The notes under the pieces are model-generated. The model saw nothing but the letters and a program-made list of their open reading frames with translations. It ran no database searches and was not told where the DNA came from. DNA of 64,000 nt. Source: Mesorhizobium muleiense (GTDB lineage Bacteria; Pseudomonadota; Alphaproteobacteria; Rhizobiales; Rhizobiaceae). Positions within the stretch are counted from its first letter, which is position 1. Every line of letters starts with the position of its first letter. Positions 8,957 to 17,902 of the stretch are shown in pieces. A program made the position numbers and the translations under genes. The DNA lies in contig NZ_FNEE01000016.1 in assembly GCF_900099905.1 (NCBI RefSeq), positions 62,001-126,000 of the forward strand, read 5' to 3'.

Positions 8957-9853
8957 ATGCCGAGCCGCCGCTATGCCATCCTTGAAGCGCCGTCCTCGCT
9001 GGGTCTGGCGACCGACGGCGTTGAAGCCCTGCCCGGTCGGCTGCTGGAACTGGGCCTCGCCGAACGCATCGATGGGCGCCGCGCCGGGCGGCTGGTGGTC
9101 CCGCCGAAGGAGCCTGAGCCCGACCCTGCCACCCTGACGCTGAATGCCAAGGCGATCGCGGCGTGGTCGCCCAAGCTCGCCGACGCCGTGGAGGAGGTGC
9201 TGCACGCCCGCGAATTCCCGGTGGTGCTGGGCGGCGACTGCACGATCTTGCTGGGTCCGATGCTGGCGCTGCGCCGGCGCGGCCGCTACGGCCTGTTCTT
9301 CATCGACGGCCACGCCGATTTCTTCCAGCCCGAGGCCGAGCCCAACAGCGAAGGCGCGTCGATGGACCTGGCCTTCGTCACCGGCTACGGGCCGGCGCTG
9401 CTGACCGACCTGGAGGGCCGCCGTCCGTTGGTGCGCGCCGAGGACGTCGCCGCCTTCGCGTTTCGCGACCATGAGGACCAGGCCGAATTCGGCAGCCAGC
9501 CCTTGCCGGCCGAACTCACGGCCTACGATCTGCACGCCATCCGCCGCCTGGGCGTCGAAGCCGCCGCCCGGGCCGCCGTTGGCCACCTGACGCGGGCGGA
9601 ACTCGACGGCTTCTTCATCCATCTCGACGCCGATTGTCTCGACGATGCGATCATGCCGGCGGTCGATTTCCGCGTACCGGGCGGGCTGTCGTGGGACGAG
9701 CTGTCGGCGGCGCTCCGCATCATCCTGGCGAGTGGCAAGGCGGTCGGGATCGAGGTCACCATCTACAATCCGCGCCTCGACGAGGACGGCAGCGCCGGCC
9801 GTGGCCTTGCTGACGTCCTGGCCGCAGCTCTCGGCACAGCCGCGCCCGCTTGA
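8957..9853 (+). CDS. Arginase/agmatinase-family hydrolase
   Basis: This 298-residue protein belongs to the binuclear-manganese ureohydrolase superfamily. The metal motifs seen are GGDC (residues 92-95), DGHADF (Asp117, His119, Asp121) and DADCLDD (Asp224, Asp226). In classic arginases the first motif is GGDH, whose His is a metal ligand; here it is Cys95, seen in some divergent members. The family cleaves guanidino or formimino groups from arginine, agmatine, guanidinobutyrate or formiminoglutamate. The exact substrate cannot be assigned. It lies next to a peptide-type ABC importer on the other strand (convergent, 87 bp gap), which would fit use of imported nitrogen compounds. Confidence 0.85.
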   Translation: MPSRRYAILEAPSSLGLATDGVEALPGRLLELGLAERIDGRRAGRLVVPPKEPEPDPATLTLNAKAIAAWSPKLADAVEEVLHAREFPVVLGGDCTILLGPMLALRRRGRYGLFFIDGHADFFQPEAEPNSEGASMDLAFVTGYGPALLTDLEGRRPLVRAEDVAAFAFRDHEDQAEFGSQPLPAELTAYDLHAIRRLGVEAAARAAVGHLTRAELDGFFIHLDADCLDDAIMPAVDFRVPGGLSWDELSAALRIILASGKAVGIEVTIYNPRLDEDGSAGRGLADVLAAALGTAAPA

Positions 9854-9940
9854 GCGGACGGGAGCAATCTTGACCGTTGTGCTTCGACTTCGCCGCCGCA
9901 CGCAACGACCTGTCCCCTCCCCCAACGAGAATCCCGCGCC

Positions 9941-10933
9941 TTACCCGCCGCCCGGATGATGGCAAGCAACCAGGCGACCGTCGCCCGTGCTCTGCAGCAG
10001 CGGACGTTCGTTGCGGCACGTGGAAGTGGCAGCCGGGCAGCGGGTGTGAAACCGGCAGCCGGAGGGTGGGTTCATCGGGCTCGGCAAGTCACCCTTCAGG
10101 ACAAGCCGCTCGCGTCGTGCCCGATCGATACTGGGTATCGGCACCGCGGAACGGAGTGCCGCGGTGTAGTGGTGCCTGGGCGCCGCAAAGACCAGATCGG
10201 TCGGCCCGCTCTCCACGACCGATCCCAGATACATGACGGCCACGCGCGTCGAAATCTGACGCACCACGGACAGATCATGGGCGATGAATACATAGGTCAA
10301 GTTGAACTCCTCGCGCAGATCGGCGAGCAGATTGACGATCTGGGCCTGGATCGAAACGTCGAGCGCCGAGACCGGCTCGTCGGCCACGATCAGCCTTGGC
10401 CGGAGCGCCAGCGCGCGAGCAATGCCGATCCGCTGGCGCTGGCCGCCCGAGAATTCGTGAGGATAGCGCGACGCGTGCTCGGGGGACAATTCGACCCGGC
10501 GCAGAAGCTCGGCGACGCGGTCCGTCATTTCCGATGCCGAGAGGCGCTCATGGATGCGGAACGGATCGGCCAAAAGATCGCCGACCCGCCGACGCGGATT
10601 GAGCGAGGCGCTCGGATCCTGAAAGACCATCTGCATCTGTCGCCGCAACGGACGGAGCTGACGTTGGGACGCGTCGGTAATGTCGCGGCCCTCGAACTCC
10701 AGCGAACCGGAGGTGATATCGGTCAGGCGCACCAGGCAGCGGCCAAGGGTGGATTTGCCGCAACCTGACTCCCCGACGATGCCAAGCGTTTCCCCGGGCC
10801 AGATGTCGAGCGATACCGTGTCGACCGCCTGGACCGTCCGGCGCTGCGCCGGCAAGATCGAGCGGCCGACGTGATAATGTTTCGACAGGTCGCTGGTCCG
10901 GAGCAGCGGGCGCTCCCGCAGCACGCCGCTCAT
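9941..10933 (-). CDS. Oligopeptide-type ABC transporter ATP-binding protein (DppF/OppF type)
   Basis: This 330-residue ATPase is the second nucleotide-binding subunit of the peptide-type importer. It shows Walker A GESGCGKST, the signature SGGQRQRIGIARAL and Walker B LIVADEPVSALD. The C-terminal extension has the cysteine-rich CRFHTRCPAATSTCRNE segment that binds an iron-sulfur cluster in DppD/F proteins. The start at 10933 overlaps the stop of the DppD-type gene (ATGA). It is the last gene of a five-gene minus-strand operon. Confidence 0.92.
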   Translation of the reverse strand: MSGVLRERPLLRTSDLSKHYHVGRSILPAQRRTVQAVDTVSLDIWPGETLGIVGESGCGKSTLGRCLVRLTDITSGSLEFEGRDITDASQRQLRPLRRQMQMVFQDPSASLNPRRRVGDLLADPFRIHERLSASEMTDRVAELLRRVELSPEHASRYPHEFSGGQRQRIGIARALALRPRLIVADEPVSALDVSIQAQIVNLLADLREEFNLTYVFIAHDLSVVRQISTRVAVMYLGSVVESGPTDLVFAAPRHHYTAALRSAVPIPSIDRARRERLVLKGDLPSPMNPPSGCRFHTRCPAATSTCRNERPLLQSTGDGRLVACHHPGGG

Positions 10934-11949
10934 ACTGGCGTCTCGATGCTGGCAACCTCGCGGATATGAAACTTGCGGCTGGTTTCCGGCAATGCGCAAG
11001 CAGCACGATGGCCGTTCCCGCCGACAAGCGGGGGCTGGACAATGCACGCATCGTGGCGGAACGCACAGCGCGGACCGAACGCGCAGCCTTTCGGCAGGTT
11101 GGAGAGGGACGGCGGAGCTCCCGGAATCGCGGCGAGCCGTGCCGGACGCTCACCATCCATCGGCGGGATCGAGCCGAACAGGCCCCAGGTGTAGGGATGC
11201 AGCGGCGTTCGGAACACGCTGCCTTTGCGGCCCTCCTCGACGAAGCGGCCGCCATACATGACCATGACGCGGTCCGTGACCTGCGCGACGACGCCAAGAT
11301 CGTGTGTGACCAGGATCACCGCCGAGCCGAACTGATCGCGCAGCCGTCCGATCAGTTCGAGGATCTGCGCCTGCACGGTCACGTCCAGGGCAGTGGTCGG
11401 TTCATCCGCGACAAGCAGCGCCGGGTTGCACGAGAGCGCCATCGCAATCACCGCACGCTGGCGCATGCCACCGGAGAGTTGGTGCGGATAGCCGTCGACG
11501 ACCCGATCAGGATTGGCAATGCCGACCGCATCCAGCAACTGCACCGCCCTCGCCCGTGCCGCCCGCGCCGACACTTTCTCATGCGCACGCACCTGCTCGC
11601 CGATCTGGTTGCCGATCGTGTGCACCGGGGTGAGCGCCGACATCGGATCCTGGAAGATCATCGCGATCTGGCGGCCGCGAATGGCATCGAGCGCACGCCG
11701 GTTGAGCCCGACGAGCTCCTGCCCCATGAAGCGGATTGAACCGGAGACGACGGCATTGGGGCTGTCGATCAGCCCCATGATGGCCAGCAAGGTCTGGCTT
11801 TTGCCGGAACCGGACTCACCGACGACACCGACGATCTCCCGCTGCTCGACGGCAAACGAGACGCCTGCCACAGCCCGCACCAGCCCCGCGTCGCTGCGGA
11901 AGGATACGGTGAGACCCTCGACGACGAGAAGGGGAGCGTTAACGGACAT
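10930..11949 (-). CDS. Oligopeptide-type ABC transporter ATP-binding protein (DppD/OppD type)
   Basis: This 339-residue ATPase has Walker A GESGSGKS, the signature LSGGMRQRAVIAMAL and Walker B LLVADEPTTALD. The C-terminal cysteine cluster (GCAFGPRCAF with a later Cys) is typical of DppD. The ATG at 11949 lies inside the last codons of the permease gene (11-bp overlap) and was chosen over an upstream ATG at 11985 because family N-termini begin close to the first beta strand. It pairs with the DppF-type ATPase. Confidence 0.92.
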   Translation of the reverse strand: MSVNAPLLVVEGLTVSFRSDAGLVRAVAGVSFAVEQREIVGVVGESGSGKSQTLLAIMGLIDSPNAVVSGSIRFMGQELVGLNRRALDAIRGRQIAMIFQDPMSALTPVHTIGNQIGEQVRAHEKVSARAARARAVQLLDAVGIANPDRVVDGYPHQLSGGMRQRAVIAMALSCNPALLVADEPTTALDVTVQAQILELIGRLRDQFGSAVILVTHDLGVVAQVTDRVMVMYGGRFVEEGRKGSVFRTPLHPYTWGLFGSIPPMDGERPARLAAIPGAPPSLSNLPKGCAFGPRCAFRHDACIVQPPLVGGNGHRAACALPETSRKFHIREVASIETPV

Positions 11950-12913
11950 CGCGAGCCCTCGGGTCGATAAAGACGAAGACGACATCGACGACGAAGTTTG
12001 CCATCACCACGAAAAACGAGGCGTAGATCACCGTGGCAAGGATCATCGGCAGGTCGAGGGTCTGCAGTGCCTCATAGGTCAATTTCCCGACGCCCTGCAG
12101 CCCGAAGACCACTTCGGTCAACAGCGCGCCGCCGCCGACCAAGGCACCGAAATCGAGACCGAACATGGTGACGAATGCCACCAGTGACGTCCTGAGGCCG
12201 TGATGCAGCAAAACCCGCCGCTCGCCGATCCCCTTGGCCCGCGCGGTGCGGATAAAATCCTCCTGCATCATCTCGATCAGACTTGCCCTCAGCACCCGTC
12301 CGTAAAGGCCGACATAAAGCGTCGCCAGCGTGAACCACGGAATGACGAGCGCCTTGAACCAGCCCCAGGGGTCCTGTGTCAGGGGGATGTAGCCGAGCGG
12401 AGGAACCCAAGAAAACAGCCAGGTGTCATGCCAGCGGCTCTGTGTCAGCAGATTGGCGACCTCGCCGAGCCAGAAGACCGGAACGGACACTCCAATCAGG
12501 CTCAGGATCATCAGCGCCCGGTCGATGAATGTGCCGCGCGTCGCGCCGGCGATCACCCCGACGATCAGTCCGCCGAGCACCCACAGCACCGCCGCGCCGC
12601 CGACCAGCGACAGCGTAACCGGAATGGCGCCTGTCACCGCAGGAATCACGCGCTGCCCGCGATTGACGAAGGAGGTGAGGTCGCGGCTGACGAAAAGCCG
12701 ATTCATCATCAGCCCGTATTGCACCGGCAATGGCCGATCGAGACCGAAATCGTGGCGGACCTGGACCAATGTCTCCTGGGACGCGTTGCGGCCGGCAATG
12801 CGCGCCGAGGGATCGGCACCGGGCGTGGCGAAGAAGATCAGGAAAGCGACGACGCTGATGCCGAACATGACCAGCACCATCTGGCCGAGCCGAAAACTCA
12901 TGGCGGCAAGCAC
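11939..12913 (-). CDS. Oligopeptide-type ABC transporter permease (DppB type)
   Basis: This 324-residue inner-membrane protein has the DppB family layout: a first membrane helix near the N-terminus ending in FFATPG, then DFGLDRPLPVQY, and the EAA loop RTARAKGIGERRVLLHHGLR. A GTG start at 12913 overlaps the upstream stop (TAGTG) and has a GAGGGG Shine-Dalgarno at good spacing. An ATG at 12901 lacks a site and is less likely. It forms the channel with the DppC-type permease. Confidence 0.9.
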   Translation of the reverse strand: MLAAMSFRLGQMVLVMFGISVVAFLIFFATPGADPSARIAGRNASQETLVQVRHDFGLDRPLPVQYGLMMNRLFVSRDLTSFVNRGQRVIPAVTGAIPVTLSLVGGAAVLWVLGGLIVGVIAGATRGTFIDRALMILSLIGVSVPVFWLGEVANLLTQSRWHDTWLFSWVPPLGYIPLTQDPWGWFKALVIPWFTLATLYVGLYGRVLRASLIEMMQEDFIRTARAKGIGERRVLLHHGLRTSLVAFVTMFGLDFGALVGGGALLTEVVFGLQGVGKLTYEALQTLDLPMILATVIYASFFVVMANFVVDVVFVFIDPRARDVR

Positions 12914-13941
12914 TAGATGCCCCTCGGCGAGGATTTCGGATCGAGCGCATCGCGCACGCCGTCGCCGAGAATGTTGAGAGCCAGCACAGTGATGACAATG
13001 GCAAGCCCGGGCGCCAGCGCCACGATCGGCCTGGAATAGAGCAGGCCCTGACCGTCCTGGATGATCGTGCCCCAGCTGGCGTCCGGCGGTTGCACGCCGA
13101 TCGACAGAAACGACAGCGAGGATTCGGTCATCATGTTGAGTGCCAGGATCAACGGCACGAAAACGATGATGCGCGTCACCACATTTGGCATGATGTCGCG
13201 TAGCAGGATGCGCCAGGGCGACGCGCCAAGCCCGATCGCCGCGGTGACGAATTCGGCCTGCATCAAAGTCAGGACATGGCCACGGATCGGCCGTGCCACA
13301 TAGGGCATATAGACGATGCCGATGATGAAGATCGGCAGCCACAGGCTGCCGGAGCGGATTTCGAACGGACCGATCTGGATGCTCTGCGCGATCAGCACGA
13401 TCGACAAGGAAATCGCCAGCAGGAAAACCGGGAATGCCCAGAGCACGTCGAGAATGCGCGACAGGCCGACATCGACAATGCCGCCGAAGAACCCGGAAAC
13501 AACCCCCAGAAAGGTCGCCAGGACGAGGCACAGCACAGCTGCAGCGCCCGAGATCAGCAGCGAATCCCGCCCGCCATAAAGCAGTCGCGCCGCGACGTCA
13601 CGGCCCTGATTGTCGGCACCGAGCAGATACGGCCCGATCCGCCAGGTCGGCCCAATCGGCGTCATGCCGAGGCCAAGGCCTTCGGTGGAAGCCTGCAGTA
13701 CCGGCTGGGTCACCCCATCGATGACGATCTCGCCGTTGAGATTGGTTACGAAAGGATCGGTGTGGGCGATGTATTGCGCATAAAGCGGCGCCGCCAGCGA
13801 AGCGATGACGATGACGACGAGCACACCGAACGCCGCTATTGCCGAACGATCGGCTTTAAGCTTGCGCCATGCCGTGCGCCATGGGCCAGCGGCGGCCTGG
13901 CGGACCGGGGCGGCAGGCTGGTCCGCAATGACATTGACCAT
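12913..13941 (-). CDS. Oligopeptide-type ABC transporter permease (DppC type)
   Basis: This 342-residue permease has the DppC/OppC N-terminal cytoplasmic stretch WRTAWRKLKADRSA before the first membrane helix, a long periplasmic loop containing LLGADNQGRDVAARLLYGGR, and the EAA loop AAIGLGASPWRILLRDIMP. Start ATG 13941 gives the normal N-terminus. It is separated from the binding protein gene by 121 bp that hold a strong hairpin, so its expression may be lower than that of the binding protein. Confidence 0.9.
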   Translation of the reverse strand: MVNVIADQPAAPVRQAAAGPWRTAWRKLKADRSAIAAFGVLVVIVIASLAAPLYAQYIAHTDPFVTNLNGEIVIDGVTQPVLQASTEGLGLGMTPIGPTWRIGPYLLGADNQGRDVAARLLYGGRDSLLISGAAAVLCLVLATFLGVVSGFFGGIVDVGLSRILDVLWAFPVFLLAISLSIVLIAQSIQIGPFEIRSGSLWLPIFIIGIVYMPYVARPIRGHVLTLMQAEFVTAAIGLGASPWRILLRDIMPNVVTRIIVFVPLILALNMMTESSLSFLSIGVQPPDASWGTIIQDGQGLLYSRPIVALAPGLAIVITVLALNILGDGVRDALDPKSSPRGI

Positions 13942-14015
13942 GAACGGGGGACCATAAACGGGATTGCCTGGCAAAAATCTCGACCTGGAAGATGCGCTGA
14001 TCCGGCGGAAAAGGA

Positions 14016-14050
14016 AATGCGACGGAGCGCCGGTGGCACTCCGTCGCATT
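14016..14050 (-). terminator. Strong intercistronic hairpin between binding-protein and permease genes
   Basis: AATGCGACGGAG (14016-14027) and CTCCGTCGCATT (14039-14050) form a perfect 12-bp stem with an 11-base loop. It lies just after the stop of the binding-protein gene and lacks a T-run on the minus strand. It is therefore better read as an mRNA-stabilising or partial-attenuation hairpin than a full terminator, as known between malE and malF in other bacteria. Confidence 0.75.
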
Positions 14051-14062
14051 GGCTCGAGGGGA

Positions 14063-15754
14063 TCATTCGACCCAGGACTGGCTGACGATCCAGTAGAATT
14101 GCGGGCTGAAGGTGAAGTTCTTCAGCCTGGAAGAGACGACATCGACCCGCTTGGGTGTGAACAAAACAGCGACCGGGGCCTTGTCCGTCACCGCCTTGTC
14201 GATGGCCGTCCAGAGTGTTGCGCCCTTGGCTGGGTCGGCGATGGTGGCTGTCTCTGCTTCGGCCATCGACGCGTCGATCGATTTGTCGCAGAACCCGGAA
14301 ATATTGACCGAGGCGTCCGAGCCCGGCGTGAATGAGGCACAGCTGAACAGCACTTCCAGAAAATTGGATGGCGCCGGGTAATCCTGGAACCATTGCGAGA
14401 CCGAGATCTGCACCTTGTTGTTGGTGTTCTGGATGTAGGTGAACTGGATGTTCTGCGAGATCGGCTTGACCGATGTCTTGTAGCCGAGCTGGTTGAGCAC
14501 GTCCTGCAGATAGACCCCGATCGACTTCGAGACGCTGCTGTCCTCGGTGATGATCGTCACCTCCTGACCAGCAGTTCCCGATTCAGCAACCAGTTGTTTG
14601 GCCTTGTCCATATCCGGCGCCGACCACTTTTCGCCCGGATTGGCGGTGAATGGGCAATAAGGCGCGAATGACGGGAAGCCCGGCGGCAGGATCTGGCAAG
14701 CCGGCTGCGCCAGATTGCTGCCGCCAAAGAGCTTGATGATCGCGGCGCGGTCGATGGCGAAGTTCACCGCCTGGCGAACACGGATGTCGTTGAACGGCGC
14801 CAGATTGTTGTTCATCGGCGCATACCACATCGCCATCAGCGGATGCACCGTGACCTGCTTGGCATATTTGGTGCCGAGTTCGGCGAGACGGTCCGCCGGC
14901 GGCGGATCGAACATCCAGTCCGCCTGCCCGTTCTCGACCGCCGTCACCGCCGCTTCGTCGGTGAGGCCGAATTCATAGTCGATCTCGTCGGGATACCCTG
15001 CCGGCTGGGCTTCCTTGCTCCATTCCTTGAAGTGAGGATTGCGCACCATTTTCATCAGCTTGTTCGGGTCATAGCTCGCGATCATGTAGGGCCCGGTGCC
15101 CGGGATCGGATCAGTGCCGGCATCCTTGAGCGGCGCGCCCGCCGGCAGGATCGCCGCGTGCGGAATGGCGATCTTCTGCAGGAACTCGGCATCCGGCTGG
15201 ACCAGGTTGAAGGTGATCGTTCCGGCTGCGTCGTCAACCGACAGGCCGCCATCGAGGGTGCATGTCGCCGGGGTTTTCAAACACGCATCGGCGCCGACGA
15301 TGCCGTTGTAGAAGGTCCCGGCCGTCGGCCCGCTGATCTTGAAGATGCGCTGGAACGAAGCCACCACATCCTTGCTGGTGACGTCCGAGCCGTCGGCGAA
15401 CTTGATGCCTTTGCGCAGCTTGAAGACGTAGGTCTTGCCGCTGTTTTCGACCTTCGGCAGGGTTTCGGCGAGGTCCGCGACCACCTCGAAGCCGGTCTTG
15501 TCGCCGGCCTTTTTGTAGGTCACCAGACCATCGTAGAGAATATAGTTCATCTGGAAAAACTGCAGCGTGTAATTGATATGCGGATCGGCGGTGCCGGCAG
15601 CGGCGTTGGCCAGCAAGCGGAGCGTGCCGCCAAGCTTGCCTTCCGCGGCCAAGGCACTGCTCGGCGGCGACACGACCGTCATGCCGAGCAGAGCCAGGCC
15701 GGGTATCAACGCTGCCAGTGCCTTTTGGACTGCAAGTGCCTTTTGGGGTCGCAT
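14063..15754 (-). CDS. ABC transporter peptide-type substrate-binding protein
   Basis: This 563-residue periplasmic protein is of the DppA/OppA (SBP family 5) type. The N-terminus has a basic start and a long hydrophobic core ending in SSALAAEG, a signal peptide. Family features include the early ADPHINYTLQ segment, the FKLRKGIKFADGSDVTSKDV motif and the later IRVRQAVNFAIDR motif. It is the first gene of the importer operon. Family members bind peptides, opines, nickel-chelates or glutathione, so the ligand is open. A LuxR-family gene is transcribed divergently 254 bp away. Confidence 0.9.
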   Translation of the reverse strand: MRPQKALAVQKALAALIPGLALLGMTVVSPPSSALAAEGKLGGTLRLLANAAAGTADPHINYTLQFFQMNYILYDGLVTYKKAGDKTGFEVVADLAETLPKVENSGKTYVFKLRKGIKFADGSDVTSKDVVASFQRIFKISGPTAGTFYNGIVGADACLKTPATCTLDGGLSVDDAAGTITFNLVQPDAEFLQKIAIPHAAILPAGAPLKDAGTDPIPGTGPYMIASYDPNKLMKMVRNPHFKEWSKEAQPAGYPDEIDYEFGLTDEAAVTAVENGQADWMFDPPPADRLAELGTKYAKQVTVHPLMAMWYAPMNNNLAPFNDIRVRQAVNFAIDRAAIIKLFGGSNLAQPACQILPPGFPSFAPYCPFTANPGEKWSAPDMDKAKQLVAESGTAGQEVTIITEDSSVSKSIGVYLQDVLNQLGYKTSVKPISQNIQFTYIQNTNNKVQISVSQWFQDYPAPSNFLEVLFSCASFTPGSDASVNISGFCDKSIDASMAEAETATIADPAKGATLWTAIDKAVTDKAPVAVLFTPKRVDVVSSRLKNFTFSPQFYWIVSQSWVE

Positions 15755-15976
15755 GGCTGTGTTTCCTCGTGGAAAGCGTGTCGACTGGCCACGCTATACG
15801 CAATCGACGACCGCGGCGTGGCTGGAAATGATCTGGGTCGCGGGTGGTCTCCGCACCTTCGCCCAATCGCAAAAGACTACGACCAGCGAAGCCGAGCAGG
15901 ATAGCTATTAAGATAGATAGGTCGGAGAGGCCAGCCTCAAGCCTATTTATTGGGCACGCGGGTGACATGGCTATTT

Positions 15977-16006
15977 GACAAGCAATGGCCAGCGGGTAAG
16001 CTTGTC
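15977..16006. promoter_or_regulatory. Inverted repeat just before the LuxR start
   Basis: GACAAGC (15977-15983) and GCTTGTC (16000-16006) form a 7-bp inverted repeat with a 16-base spacer that ends two bases before the ATG at 16009. A TTGACA box at 15975-15980 overlaps the left arm. A dimeric regulator bound here, possibly the LuxR protein itself, would block the leader. This is inference. Confidence 0.4.
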
Positions 16007-16008
16007 GC

Positions 16009-16779
16009 ATGCAGGGCTTTTCAGGCGATCTAGAGAGCCGGTTCCGAACGGGAATGAGCATCGACGCCGCCATGGCGGTGGCGACCGATGTGCTGGAGCC
16101 CGTCGGTTTCACCTCATTCATCTATGACTATACGCCCGTGCCGGTCAGCCATGAGGGCGACCTGATCACCCCGTCGCTGATGGCCCTGCACAACGTGCCG
16201 CGCGACATGCAGGATCTCTGGTGCAAAGGCGGCTATTATCAGCTTGACCCGGTGCAGGAAGCCGCGCTCGCCGTATCGAGGCCGTTCCTCTGGTCGCACA
16301 AGGGCGTTCAGAGCACCGTCATGCAGCATGTGCTTCGGGCCAGGCATGATCCGGTGATCAGCTATCTGCTCGATACCAGGATGACCTGCGGCGTCACCGT
16401 GCCCATCCGTCTTGCCGGTGGGGATCTGGCCACCTTCACCGCGATCCGCGCCGACCCAGAGCCAGGGTTCGAGGCCGAAGCAAGGCAGTTAATCGCCGAA
16501 ATCGGCGATCTGGGCCATCTCTTGCACGACTCCGTCTACGCCGGTTTCGATGCCGGCATCCGCACCTGCCCATACGTCCACCTGACGTCGCGCGAGCGCC
16601 AGTGCCTGCGCCTCGCCGCCGCCGGACTGACGGCCAAGCAGGTCGCGCGCGAGATTGGCCGCGCGGTGCCGACAGCAACGCTGCATCTCAACGCGGCGAC
16701 ACGCAAGCTTGGCGCGCGCAACCGCTTCCACGCCATCGCGCTGGCTGCCCACTACCGGCTGCTCGAGCCGGAGCATTGA
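16009..16779 (+). CDS. LuxR-family transcriptional regulator with autoinducer-binding domain (LuxR solo)
   Basis: This 256-residue protein has an N-terminal autoinducer-binding domain (about 20-170) and a C-terminal LuxR helix-turn-helix (about 190-250, starting LTSRERQCLRLAAAGLTAKQVA). Residues that contact acyl-homoserine lactone in TraR appear conserved: Trp71, a Tyr at 76/77, Asp80-Pro81, Trp95 and Gly128. No luxI-type synthase is present in the window, so it is a solo. It is transcribed away from the peptide importer operon, which it may control. The ATG at 16009 has no obvious Shine-Dalgarno; an ATG at 16054 is a possible alternative. Confidence 0.85.
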   Translation: MQGFSGDLESRFRTGMSIDAAMAVATDVLEPVGFTSFIYDYTPVPVSHEGDLITPSLMALHNVPRDMQDLWCKGGYYQLDPVQEAALAVSRPFLWSHKGVQSTVMQHVLRARHDPVISYLLDTRMTCGVTVPIRLAGGDLATFTAIRADPEPGFEAEARQLIAEIGDLGHLLHDSVYAGFDAGIRTCPYVHLTSRERQCLRLAAAGLTAKQVAREIGRAVPTATLHLNAATRKLGARNRFHAIALAAHYRLLEPEH

Positions 16780-16896
16780 GGCTCTCCGCCTGAGGGCTCC
16801 TCCCGCCAGGGCAAACCTATAAATAGTGCTAGCTGTAAATGCGCCGGGCCGCTTAGTACCGTCGGCCGCAAACAAGGCTTGGGAGGGTCCGTCACT

Positions 16897-17832
16897 TTGG
16901 TTCCTGCCAGCCAGGACCCGGAGCTTGGAACTGTGACGGCACATGCGACCACCGAAGGATTCAGCGACTACAGGGGCTACCGCACCTGGTATCGCGTGAT
17001 CGGAGATCTCAACTCGGGCAAGCTGCCATTGGTCGTCGCTCACGGCGGGCCGGGCTGCACCCACGACTATGTCGATTCATTCAGGGAGCTTGCCGATACC
17101 GGGCGGGCCGTCATCCACTACGATCAGATCGGCAACGGCAAGTCGACCCATCTGCCCGACAAGGGCGGCGACTTCTGGACCGTCGATTTCTTTTTGGGCG
17201 AACTCGATGCGCTGCTCGCTCACATTGGCATTGCCGAGCGTTACGCCCTGCTCGGCCAGTCCTGGGGCGGCATACTTTCGGCCGAACATGCCGTGCGACG
17301 CCCTGCAGGGCTCAAGGCATTGATCCTGGCCAATTCACTGGCCTCAATGGCGCTATGGGTGGAAGGCGCGCTGCAATTGCGGGCCGGGCTGCCGGCCGAT
17401 GTGCAACTCGCGCTTGACCGGCACGAGGCAGCCGGGACCACCGATCACCCGGATTATGTTGCGGCAACCAAAGCCTTCTATGACCGCCACGTCTGCCGTG
17501 TCCGTCCAACGCCGCGGGAGGTCGCCCGGACATTCGCGGCAATCGACGCGGATCCGACGGTTTATCACACCATGAACGGACCCAATGAATTCCACGTCAT
17601 CGGCACGATGCGGAACTGGACCATCGTCGAGCGCCTGCATCTGATCGAGGCGCCGACGCTGGCGTTCCGCGGATTTTACGACGAAGCGACCGAAGCCTGC
17701 GTCCAGCCCTTTCTCGATCATATTCCCGACGTCGAAGGCATGGTCTTCCCAAATTCCAGCCATATGCCGCATGTCGAGGAGAAGGACGACTGCCTCGCCG
17801 CCGTCGGACGCTTTGTCGCCAAATACGATTGA
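16897..17832 (+). CDS. Proline iminopeptidase-like alpha/beta hydrolase
   Basis: This 311-residue protein belongs to the proline-iminopeptidase (S33) branch of alpha/beta hydrolases. It has the oxyanion motif HGGPG (about residue 49) and the nucleophile elbow GQSWGG (Ser122), with a probable acid in GFYDEA and a His in SSHMPHVEE. A TTG start at 16897 is preferred because GGGAGGG precedes it at good spacing. Such enzymes release N-terminal proline from short peptides or hydrolyse amides and lactones. Its place between two peptide importers suggests a role in using imported peptides or amides. It lacks a signal peptide, so it acts in the cytoplasm. Confidence 0.85.
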   Translation: MVPASQDPELGTVTAHATTEGFSDYRGYRTWYRVIGDLNSGKLPLVVAHGGPGCTHDYVDSFRELADTGRAVIHYDQIGNGKSTHLPDKGGDFWTVDFFLGELDALLAHIGIAERYALLGQSWGGILSAEHAVRRPAGLKALILANSLASMALWVEGALQLRAGLPADVQLALDRHEAAGTTDHPDYVAATKAFYDRHVCRVRPTPREVARTFAAIDADPTVYHTMNGPNEFHVIGTMRNWTIVERLHLIEAPTLAFRGFYDEATEACVQPFLDHIPDVEGMVFPNSSHMPHVEEKDDCLAAVGRFVAKYD

Positions 17833-17902
17833 GGCCCATGCCCCACAGCGGCCTGTCTTTGCGCAAGCTGATTGTGCTGGGCTTAGAGCCCGCCCGATTT
17901 GC

